From: an uncultured Pelagibacteraceae bacterium
GTDB lineage: Bacteria > Pseudomonadota > Alphaproteobacteria > Pelagibacterales > Pelagibacteraceae
Assembly (NCBI GenBank): GCA_902566705.1
Contig: CACFJT010000011.1
Span: forward strand, 1-40,239
Length of the DNA stretch: 40,239 bases
Reading direction: 5' to 3'
Shown here piece after piece: positions 28,391-35,377 of this stretch (positions are counted from its first letter, which is position 1; each line of letters starts with the position of its first letter). The notes beneath the pieces were generated by a model. The model was given only the letters and a program-made list of their open reading frames with translations, had not been told where the DNA came from and ran no database searches. The translations under genes and the position numbers were made by a program.

Positions 28391-29725
28391 CTACTGTCCA
28401 TATAAGAGAGTTGGTAGCCATAAGGCAATTTTAGGAAATATGATTATTAAAATTAAGCCTATAACTTGTAGAACCATAAATTGCATCATTCCATAATAAA
28501 TATCTTTTAAATCCCATTCAGGTACTACACCTTTTAAAAAATAAGCAGACAAAGCTACAGGTGGAGATAGCCAGGCGGTCTGGAGATTTACAGCGACCAA
28601 TATTGCAAACCAAGTTAAATTAAAGCCTAAAGCCTCAATTAATGGTAAAAGAATTGGGACAATAATCATAACAATTGGTACCCATTCTAATGGCCAACCT
28701 AATAAAAATATTGCAACCATAACAATTCCAAGGATTAAATATTTATTCATTTCTAATCCTAACAAAAATTCAGTTAATAAGGTTGGAGTACCAAGTCTTG
28801 CAAATACAGCCCCGAAAAAGTTTGATGCAGCGACTAAAACCATTATCAAAGCAGTAATTTCTAAAGTTTTAACTAATGCCTCTTGAAGTTTAGATAGAGT
28901 TAATTTTTTGTACGCTAATGAAAGCAATAAAGCTCCCATAGCACCACAACCTGCTGCTTCTGTAGGTGTTGCAAAACCAAACAATATACTACCTAATGCA
29001 GCAAAGACGAGAGCTGCAGGTGGAACTAAACCTAAGAAAAATTCAATCCAAACTTCTTTCATGCTTGCTGCCCTCATTTCTTCAGGAATTACAGGTCCTA
29101 ATTTTGGATTTATCATGCATCTTATTGTTGTGTAGCCAGCGTATAAACTAGCAAGAAGAATTCCAGGTATTATAGCAGCAGCAAATAAGTCAATTACAGG
29201 AATTTCCATAATTGGACCCATCACAACAAGCATAATACTTGGTGGAATTAAAATTCCTAAGGTTCCGCCAGCAGTAATTGTGCCAGCTGCAAGTCTTACA
29301 TCATAACCAGATCTATTCATTGATTTAGCAGCCATTATTCCAAGAATAGTTACTGAGGCACCAACAATTCCTGTTGCTGCAGCAAAGATAACTGAAACAA
29401 ACAATACAGCATAATACAATGCACCTCTTACTCTAGCCAACATCATTTGAAATGATGAGAACAATCTTTCCATCAGTCCTGCTTGTTCCATCATAATGCC
29501 CATAAAGACAAAGAGCGGGACGGCGGCGAGGGTTTGTTCGGTCATGACCATCGAGAACTGGAGGGTCATTAAATAAAAGACTAATTTTCCAAATCCTAGA
29601 TACCCAAATACAAAACCTAAGAAAATTAATGTAAATGAAATTGGAAATCCGACAAAGATTGCAAAAAGCATTACTCCAACTAAAATAAAACCTAAAATGG
29701 CTGGATCAATTAATTCTGCTATCAT
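28391..29725 (-). CDS. dctM: TRAP transporter large membrane subunit DctM
   Basis: Large permease subunit of a tripartite ATP-independent periplasmic transporter; it carries the ion-coupled transport step. 444 residues, about 12 helices. Typical motifs: AAVPLFVFMGIMMEQAGL (about residues 67-84), ATGIVGASVTILG, GGTLGILIPPSIMLVVMG and the late NLQTAWLSPPVALS. Its start overlaps dctQ by four bases. Codon use is strikingly GC-rich over 29515-29569 and mildly so over 28572-28595, unlike the rest of the gene. Confidence 0.95.
   Translation of the reverse strand: MIAELIDPAILGFILVGVMLFAIFVGFPISFTLIFLGFVFGYLGFGKLVFYLMTLQFSMVMTEQTLAAVPLFVFMGIMMEQAGLMERLFSSFQMMLARVRGALYYAVLFVSVIFAAATGIVGASVTILGIMAAKSMNRSGYDVRLAAGTITAGGTLGILIPPSIMLVVMGPIMEIPVIDLFAAAIIPGILLASLYAGYTTIRCMINPKLGPVIPEEMRAASMKEVWIEFFLGLVPPAALVFAALGSILFGFATPTEAAGCGAMGALLLSLAYKKLTLSKLQEALVKTLEITALIMVLVAASNFFGAVFARLGTPTLLTEFLLGLEMNKYLILGIVMVAIFLLGWPLEWVPIVMIIVPILLPLIEALGFNLTWFAILVAVNLQTAWLSPPVALSAYFLKGVVPEWDLKDIYYGMMQFMVLQVIGLILIIIFPKIALWLPTLLYGQ
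29515..29569 (-). other. GC-rich patch with atypical codons inside dctM
   Basis: 34 of these 55 bases are G or C, in a gene and genome that are otherwise strongly AT-rich. The encoded segment MTLQFSMVMTEQTLAAVPLF uses CTC, ACC, GCC, GTC, CCG, CAG and TCG where neighbours use TTA, ACA, GCA, GTT and CCA. The reading frame is intact on both sides and the protein matches the DctM family, so the change is at the codon level. Confidence 0.85.
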
Positions 29726-30336
29726 TCATCTTCTCCTGGCCATTTTCCTCTTGTGGCAGCCCAATAACTTTTAAATAATTCTGAAATACCTTGGATTAGT
29801 AAAAATATTATTCCAATAAGTAGGCAACTTTTAATTGGCCACATATAGGGCATCCAGGTTGTATCCATTCCTCTTTCACCTCTTTGAATAGACTCCCCTA
29901 CATATCCAATAGTCATGTAAAGAAATACTATTAAGCCTGGAAAATAAAATAAAATATATAACCAAAAATCAATTGTTCCTTGATTCTTAGTTTTAAAATT
30001 TCTGTATAAAAAATCAGCTCTTATATGAACACCTTTAGAAAGTGCATAACCAGCACCCAACATAAAAAGTGCACCATATAAAAAGCGACTTATGTCATAA
30101 GCCCAAATTGTTGGGGAATGAAATAATTTTCTAGCAAGAACTTCGTAAGTCATTGCAAGAATTAACGGCATCAATATCCAACAAACAACGTTACCAACCC
30201 ATTTGCTAAATTTATCAATGTTTACAATTGAACTTGCCATCCATGGCGGCATATCGCTTGGCATTTTTCCTGAACCACCTCGCCTTTCGGCAATCATTTC
30301 ATCTGATATATCTAATTTACCTGGTTCGTCTGCCAT
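29722..30336 (-). CDS. dctQ: TRAP transporter small membrane subunit DctQ
   Basis: Small membrane subunit of the TRAP transporter, 204 residues with four hydrophobic helices. It carries the family features WVGNVVCWILMPLILAMTYE in the first helix (about residues 46-65) and an ARKLFHSPTIWAYDISRFLY segment (about 67-86). An unusual polar leader of about 35 residues (DISDEMIAERRGGSGKMPSD and nearby) precedes the first helix. It overlaps dctM by four bases; a strong hairpin separates it from dctP. Confidence 0.93.
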   Translation of the reverse strand: MADEPGKLDISDEMIAERRGGSGKMPSDMPPWMASSIVNIDKFSKWVGNVVCWILMPLILAMTYEVLARKLFHSPTIWAYDISRFLYGALFMLGAGYALSKGVHIRADFLYRNFKTKNQGTIDFWLYILFYFPGLIVFLYMTIGYVGESIQRGERGMDTTWMPYMWPIKSCLLIGIIFLLIQGISELFKSYWAATRGKWPGEDE

Positions 30337-30347
30337 AAAATATTTAT

Positions 30348-30381
30348 AAAAAATTAGAGCGGACTGTTAAGTCCGCTCTAA
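30348..30381 (-). terminator. Terminator-like hairpin between dctP and dctQ
   Basis: On the minus strand, 19 bases after the dctP stop, a perfect 12-bp stem (30381-30370 with 30365-30354) with a four-base loop TAAC is followed immediately by six T. Stem sequence is TTAGAGCGGACT on the + strand side. It has the form of an intrinsic terminator, and dctQ starts only 11 bases after the T run, so it probably acts as a partial terminator or mRNA 3'-end stabiliser for dctP. Confidence 0.8.
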
Positions 30382-30400
30382 CGTAAAGATTATTTAATGA

Positions 30401-31495
30401 TTACTTTAATGTTGCTGCGTGAGCCATTCCTAGCTTCGCATTAGACATTTGAGAACCACTCCAATATGGAACTGCTATATCAGCAAATTCTTTCATAGAG
30501 TCCCAAACTTCAGCAAAGAATGCATTGTTAGCTGCATTTGTTTCCAAACTTTTCTTAGCAGCTGCCATGTATTCAGTGAAGTAATCAGAAGGAGTATCTT
30601 CTAATTTTACACCATGAACTTCTGTAAGCTCTTTTAAAGCTTTTCCATTTTCATAGATTCTGTAACTTAGAGATTTCGCTAGAGATGCATTTGCTGCAAC
30701 TTCTAGAGACTTCTTCTCATGAGCACTCATAGCTTCATATGTTTTTCCAGTAATATAAAAGTCAGCATTTACGACTACTTGGTGTAAACCTTGTAGGTAG
30801 TAGTGCTTTAATACTTTTTGGAAACCAAACGTTAAGTCTGGTTTTGGACAACACCATTCAGCAGCATCAATAGTTCCTGCTTCTAAAGCTGGTAGAATAT
30901 CTCCACCACCCATAGCAACAGATGCTATACCGATGTCCTTATAAGTTTGTCCTGGAATTCCTGGAGGAGTTCTGAATTTATATTTTCTAAAATCAGCCAT
31001 ATCTTTAATTGGTTTTGGAAACCAACCTAGAGCTTCAGGACCAACTGGTTGAATCATAAATCCTTTAATATCTCTTCCCATTTCTTTCCATAGTCTGTCA
31101 TATAGCTCTTTTCCTCCACCATATTGAAACCATGATAAGAAAGCTAAGTTATCTATACCAACTCCACCACCTGCTACTGGAGAACCAAATAACATAGCGG
31201 CAGGATGGTCACCTGACCAATAGTGTGTCCAAGCAAATCCACAGTCGATAAGTCCTTTATCAACAGCATCTAAAGTTTCTTTTACACCAACAACTGCTCC
31301 TGCAGGCATAATTTCAAACTTAAGAGATCCACCTGTCAAAGTTGTAACAGTGTCAGTAAAGTCTTTTAACATTTTAACTTCATCAGCTTTAGTGTTAAGA
31401 ACTGTCTGACATTTTAGCGTTTTTGCAGCATTAGCATTTGAAATAAATCCAAATACCATCGCAACTGCAAACAACATTGAAATGATTTTTTTCAT
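30401..31495 (-). CDS. dctP: TRAP transporter periplasmic solute-binding protein DctP
   Basis: Periplasmic substrate receptor of the TRAP system, 364 residues with a signal peptide of ~23 residues (ending SNANA). The mature domain carries FRTPPGIPGQTYKDIG (about 174-189), holding the conserved arginine (Arg175) that salt-bridges carboxylate ligands, then AMGGGDILPALEAGTIDAAEW (about 194-214). This layout is that of the TakP/mannitol-chloroaromatic branch, so an organic acid is the likely ligand. Two adjacent cysteines (215-216) follow the signature tryptophan. It is first in its operon, has a strong ribosome binding site, and is followed by a terminator-like hairpin. Confidence 0.93.
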   Translation of the reverse strand: MKKIISMLFAVAMVFGFISNANAAKTLKCQTVLNTKADEVKMLKDFTDTVTTLTGGSLKFEIMPAGAVVGVKETLDAVDKGLIDCGFAWTHYWSGDHPAAMLFGSPVAGGGVGIDNLAFLSWFQYGGGKELYDRLWKEMGRDIKGFMIQPVGPEALGWFPKPIKDMADFRKYKFRTPPGIPGQTYKDIGIASVAMGGGDILPALEAGTIDAAEWCCPKPDLTFGFQKVLKHYYLQGLHQVVVNADFYITGKTYEAMSAHEKKSLEVAANASLAKSLSYRIYENGKALKELTEVHGVKLEDTPSDYFTEYMAAAKKSLETNAANNAFFAEVWDSMKEFADIAVPYWSGSQMSNAKLGMAHAATLK

Positions 31496-31504
31496 ATCGT
31501 TTTT

Positions 31505-31511
31505 CCCTCTC
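31505..31511 (-). promoter_or_regulatory. Strong ribosome binding site of dctP
   Basis: GAGAGGG on the minus strand, nine bases before the dctP ATG. Most genes in this window have no recognisable Shine-Dalgarno sequence, so this one marks an unusually well-translated gene, as expected for a periplasmic binding protein needed in excess. Confidence 0.7.
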
Positions 31512-31529
31512 TTTATTTTTAAAAATAAA
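31512..31529. repeat. 18-bp perfect AT palindrome upstream of dctP
   Basis: TTTATTTTT followed by AAAAATAAA is an exact 9+9 inverted repeat lying between the dctP ribosome binding site and a TTGACA hexamer (minus strand, 31539-31534). It could be an operator or a leader hairpin in the dctP/GMC divergent region; in AT-only sequence chance is also possible. Confidence 0.35.
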
Positions 31530-31641
31530 AGCTTGTCAAAGAATGAAATCTAAAACAAGTGTTAATATTGGATTATTTTAATTTTTTTGTGTACAGAAAT
31601 GTTACAAATAAAAAAATTTTAATTTATAAGAGTTCTAAGTA

Positions 31642-33237
31642 ATGGATAATTTTGATTATATTATTATTGGTGCTGGATCAGCTGGATGTGTTCTTGCTAA
31701 TAGAATTTCATCCAATCCTAAGAATAAAGTCTTACTTTTAGAGGCAGGAGGTAAAGATACTAATCCATGGATACATATTCCTGGAGGGTATTTTAAAACA
31801 ATGCATAATCCTGAGACTGATTGGTGTTTTAACACAGAGGAAGAGCCTTTCTGTGACAATAGAAAAATGACTTACCCAAGAGGAAAAACACTAGGAGGAA
31901 GTTCTTCTATTAATGGAATGCTTTATATTCGAGGGCAATCAAACGATTATAATTATTGGAGACAATTAGGAAATGTAGGCTGGTCATGGGATGATGTGCT
32001 TCCTTATTTTAAAAAATCTGAAGATTTCCAATTTGGAAAAAATGAATTTCATGGTTCTGGTGGACCTTTAAAAGTAGAAAAAATTAGATCTACTTTTAAA
32101 GTTTTAGATTTATTTTTGGAAGCTGCAGAGGAATTTGGATATAAAAAAACTGATGATTTTAATAATGGCGATAATGAGGGGATGGGATATTTTCCCTTAA
32201 CGGTAAAAAATGGTTTTAGGTGTAGCACTGCAGTTGGGTATTTAAATCCAGTAAAAAATAGAAGTAATTTAAAAATTATAACTAAAGCTCATATCAAAAA
32301 TATTGAATTCGAAAATAAAATTGCCAAAAAAGTTAATTTTTGGACTGGTGATAAGTTAAATTCTGTTGAAGCAAATAGCGAAATCATTTTAAGCGCTGGG
32401 ACTATTGGATCACCACATATACTTCAAGCTTCAGGCTTAGGTCCTGCTAAATTATTAAAAGATAACGGCATTGAAGTTTTAATGGACCATAAAAGCATAG
32501 GCCAAAACTTGACTGACCATCTAATGTTAAGACCTGTATATAAGATAAAAAATTTAGAAACATTAAATGATATTTATTATAGTTTTACTAAAAAAATATT
32601 TACTGGACTAAAGTTTTTCTTAACACGAACTGGTCCACTTACAGTTGGTGCTAGCTATTTATGTGGTTTCGTGAAAAGTGATCCACATTTAGAAACTCCT
32701 AACTTACAATTTCATGTATCTCCTGCTAGCACAGATCTTTTAGGAAAATCATCTTTACACAAATTTCCTGCTTTCACACCAACTATTACTAATGTAAGAC
32801 CTACTAGCAGAGGGTCTATTGAACTTAAATCCTCCGATACAAGAATTCCTCCAAAAATTAAAATGAATTATCTATCTACAGATGAAGATAGAGAGATAGC
32901 AGGTAAGTCTCTTAAAATAGTAAGAAAAATAGTAATGGAGTCCAAAGCCTATAAAAGTTATGGACCAGAAGAATTAAGACCAGGTATAAATATTACTGAC
33001 AACGAGCAGCTAGCTGTTGAGGCAGGAAAATACGCAAATACTATTTTTCATCCTGTAAGTACATGTAGAATGGGCAAAGATGAAAACGCTGTTGTGTCTG
33101 ATCAATTAAAAGTTCATGGAATTAAAAACTTAAGGGTGATTGATGCATCAGTAATGCCTTATATCACCTCAGGAAATACTAATGCACCTACTATTATGAT
33201 TGCAGAAAAAGGTGCGGACATGATACTACAGCAGTAA
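31642..33237 (+). CDS. GMC-family FAD alcohol dehydrogenase (choline dehydrogenase-like)
   Basis: FAD-dependent oxidoreductase of 531 residues that oxidises an alcohol to an aldehyde. The dinucleotide motif GAGSAG is at 10-15, the GMC signature YPRGKTLGGSSSINGMLYIRG region (split here as YPRGKTLGG and SSSINGMLYIRG) at about 78-98, catalytic His470 in HPVSTCRMG, and the C-terminal SGNTNAPTIMIAEKGAD. It resembles BetA and polyethylene-glycol-type dehydrogenases, but the substrate is open. It is divergent from the TRAP operon, and its stop overlaps the TerC start (TAATG), so it is probably functionally tied to the imported solute. Confidence 0.9.
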   Translation: MDNFDYIIIGAGSAGCVLANRISSNPKNKVLLLEAGGKDTNPWIHIPGGYFKTMHNPETDWCFNTEEEPFCDNRKMTYPRGKTLGGSSSINGMLYIRGQSNDYNYWRQLGNVGWSWDDVLPYFKKSEDFQFGKNEFHGSGGPLKVEKIRSTFKVLDLFLEAAEEFGYKKTDDFNNGDNEGMGYFPLTVKNGFRCSTAVGYLNPVKNRSNLKIITKAHIKNIEFENKIAKKVNFWTGDKLNSVEANSEIILSAGTIGSPHILQASGLGPAKLLKDNGIEVLMDHKSIGQNLTDHLMLRPVYKIKNLETLNDIYYSFTKKIFTGLKFFLTRTGPLTVGASYLCGFVKSDPHLETPNLQFHVSPASTDLLGKSSLHKFPAFTPTITNVRPTSRGSIELKSSDTRIPPKIKMNYLSTDEDREIAGKSLKIVRKIVMESKAYKSYGPEELRPGINITDNEQLAVEAGKYANTIFHPVSTCRMGKDENAVVSDQLKVHGIKNLRVIDASVMPYITSGNTNAPTIMIAEKGADMILQQ

Positions 33238-33830
33238 TGTTTGCAGAATTTTTTACACCTGAACAAATAGCAATATTAACTCAAATTATTTTAATTGATT
33301 TAGTTTTAGCTGGAGACAACGCAATTATAATTGGAATGGTTGCCTCTAAATTTCCACCAGAACAGAGAAAAAAAGTTATTTTCTGGGGAATTGGTGGTGC
33401 AGTTATTTTAAGAATTATTTTAACATTGCTTACCGCATATCTTTTACAAATCACAGGTTTAAGGTTAATAGGAGGATTGCTGCTTCTTTATATTGTTTAC
33501 AAACTTTATGTGGATGTAATAGAAGGTTCAGAGACCGAAGAAAACATAAAAGTAGATAGCTCTAGTTTTTTAAAAGCAATTTGGACTGTTTTATTAGCTG
33601 ATTTTACAATGAGCTTAGATAACGTTCTGGGTGTAGCAGGTGCAGCTGGTGAACATTATGGACTTCTTGTTTTCGGTTTAGTTTTATCAATTGTTTTAAT
33701 GGCAACTGCAGCAACTTTAATTTCTGGGTGGATTAAAAAATATAGATGGATCGCTTGGCTTGGATTATTAGCAATATTAATAGTAGCTGTAGAGTTGATT
33801 TACACAGATATTAAAATAATATTCTTTTAA
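33237..33830 (+). CDS. TerC-family integral membrane protein (YjbE/YkoY-like)
   Basis: A 197-residue inner-membrane protein with about six helices. The two internal TerC motifs are LIDLVLAGDNAI with Asp21 and Asp27, and LADFTMSLDNVLGV with Asp122 and Asp128; these paired acidic residues are thought to bind a metal ion such as manganese or calcium. TerC proteins are linked to metal export or metalation of exported enzymes. Its start and stop each overlap the neighbours by one base (TAATG), so it is translationally coupled to the GMC dehydrogenase and the following SDR. Confidence 0.9.
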   Translation: MFAEFFTPEQIAILTQIILIDLVLAGDNAIIIGMVASKFPPEQRKKVIFWGIGGAVILRIILTLLTAYLLQITGLRLIGGLLLLYIVYKLYVDVIEGSETEENIKVDSSSFLKAIWTVLLADFTMSLDNVLGVAGAAGEHYGLLVFGLVLSIVLMATAATLISGWIKKYRWIAWLGLLAILIVAVELIYTDIKIIFF

Positions 33831-34588
33831 TGTATCTTCAAAAAATAAATCTTAAAAACAAATATGCTTTAGTTACTGGTGCAGGCAAAGGACTTGGAAG
33901 AGCGTGTTCAATTGCATTAGCTGAGGCAGGTGCAACTGTTATAGCTTTAAGCAGAACTCCTTCAGATTTAATTAAATTAGAAAAGGATATCAAAAAAATT
34001 AAAGGTAAAATTATTAAGATTTCGTGCGATGTAATGAACTATGAAGATTTAAAACAAAAATTAGATAAAATCAAAATTATTGATGTATTAGTAAATAATG
34101 CTGGAACTAATATTCCAGAACCCTTTGAAAAAATTAAACAAGAAAGCATGAATTACCTAGTAGATTTAAATCTCAAGGCAGCATTTAACGTGGCTCAACT
34201 TGTTGTAAAAAAAATGCTAAAAAATAAAAAAAGAACTGGATCAATTATAAATATGTCGTCTCAACTAGGTCATGTAGGCATGGGAGGTAGAAATGTTTAC
34301 AACATGACAAAATTTGGAATTGAGGGGTTAACCAAAGGGATGGGTGTCGAATTAGCTAAAAAAAATATTAGAGTAAATACAGTAGCACCTACTTTTGTTG
34401 AAACGCCTATGGTTAAAAACTTTTTTAAAAATAAAAAATTTAAAAAGTTAGCCCTTGGAAATATCCCAATGGGAAAAGCGGCTAGCGAAAGTGATGTTGC
34501 TACAACAGTATGTTTTTTGGCATCATCTGCATCTTCAATGATAACTGGAACATCAATAATTATAGATGGTGGATGGACAGCTCAATAA
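33830..34588 (+). CDS. SDR family oxidoreductase
   Basis: Classical short-chain dehydrogenase, 252 residues. Cofactor motif TGAGKGLG is at 16-23, NNAG at 89-92, catalytic Ser144, Tyr157 and Lys161 (YNMTK), and the C-terminal IIIDGGWTAQ typical of gluconate 5-dehydrogenase and 3-oxoacyl-ACP reductase-like members. It should act on a sugar acid, polyol or hydroxy acid in the cytoplasm with NAD(P). It is coupled to terC by a one-base overlap and overlaps the M23-like gene by 16 bases. Confidence 0.9.
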   Translation: MYLQKINLKNKYALVTGAGKGLGRACSIALAEAGATVIALSRTPSDLIKLEKDIKKIKGKIIKISCDVMNYEDLKQKLDKIKIIDVLVNNAGTNIPEPFEKIKQESMNYLVDLNLKAAFNVAQLVVKKMLKNKKRTGSIINMSSQLGHVGMGGRNVYNMTKFGIEGLTKGMGVELAKKNIRVNTVAPTFVETPMVKNFFKNKKFKKLALGNIPMGKAASESDVATTVCFLASSASSMITGTSIIIDGGWTAQ

Positions 34589-35373
34589 TTTATAGATTTT
34601 CTTTTATTTTTTTAATTTTTATATCACCAGTAAAAGCTATTGAATTCCAAGGTAAATTTCTACAAGGTCATTTTATATTAGGTAAAACTAACCCTAATGC
34701 TAAAATTTTGGTTGGAAAAAAAGAGGTTAAAGTATCAAAAGATGGTTTTTTTGTTTTTGGTATAGATCGAGATCAAAAATACGATCTAACATTTACAAAA
34801 ATTATTAATGGAAAAAAATCAATAACTACCAAAAAAGTTTTAAAGAGAAAATATAATATACAAAGAATTGATGGTTTAGCAGAAAGTAAAGTAACTCCAC
34901 CAGAGTCAGTTTATAAAAGAATTAAAAAAGAAAATAACGCAATTGGAGAAGCAAGAGCAATAAATTCTGATCTGCAATTTTTTAAAGAAAAATTTATTAT
35001 GCCAGTTAAAGGTATAATTAGCGGTGTTTATGGTAGTCAAAGAATTTTGAATGGTAAACCAAGATGGCCTCACTATGGAATTGATATTGCAGCGAAACAA
35101 GGAACAATGATTAAATCATCTGGTTCGGGTGTAGTTACTATGGCTGAAGATGATTTATATTATACAGGAGGTACAGTTATAATGGATCATGGTCACGGGA
35201 TATCTACTATATACTCACATTTAGAAAATGTATTAGTCTCAGTTGGTGATCAAATTAATCAAGGAGATATAATAGGAACAGTAGGATCAACTGGAAGATC
35301 AACAGGACCACATTTAGATTTTAGAATTAATTGGTTTCAGACCAGATTAGATCCAATGTCAGTAATAAAATAA
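34573..35373 (+). CDS. M23/LytM-domain exported protein
   Basis: A 266-residue exported cell-wall protein. The ATG at 34573 gives a signal peptide MDSSIIYRFSFIFLIFISPV; an ATG at 34510 in the same frame would put 21 residues of SDR-overlapping sequence in front and was not used. The LytM domain occupies about residues 130-266: HYGIDIA (HxxxD zinc motif), DHGHGISTIYSHLENV with a conserved histidine, and GPHLDFRINW near the end. The last motif is HxH in active M23 endopeptidases; here the second histidine is aspartate. It may cut peptidoglycan cross-links or act as an amidase activator. Confidence 0.8.
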   Translation: MDSSIIYRFSFIFLIFISPVKAIEFQGKFLQGHFILGKTNPNAKILVGKKEVKVSKDGFFVFGIDRDQKYDLTFTKIINGKKSITTKKVLKRKYNIQRIDGLAESKVTPPESVYKRIKKENNAIGEARAINSDLQFFKEKFIMPVKGIISGVYGSQRILNGKPRWPHYGIDIAAKQGTMIKSSGSGVVTMAEDDLYYTGGTVIMDHGHGISTIYSHLENVLVSVGDQINQGDIIGTVGSTGRSTGPHLDFRINWFQTRLDPMSVIK

Positions 35374-35377
35374 GAAT

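Noticed and set aside
34510-34572. N-terminal extension of the M23-like protein
   Set aside because: It reads out-of-frame through the SDR end and would bury the signal peptide; the ATG at 34573 places the signal peptide at the N-terminus.
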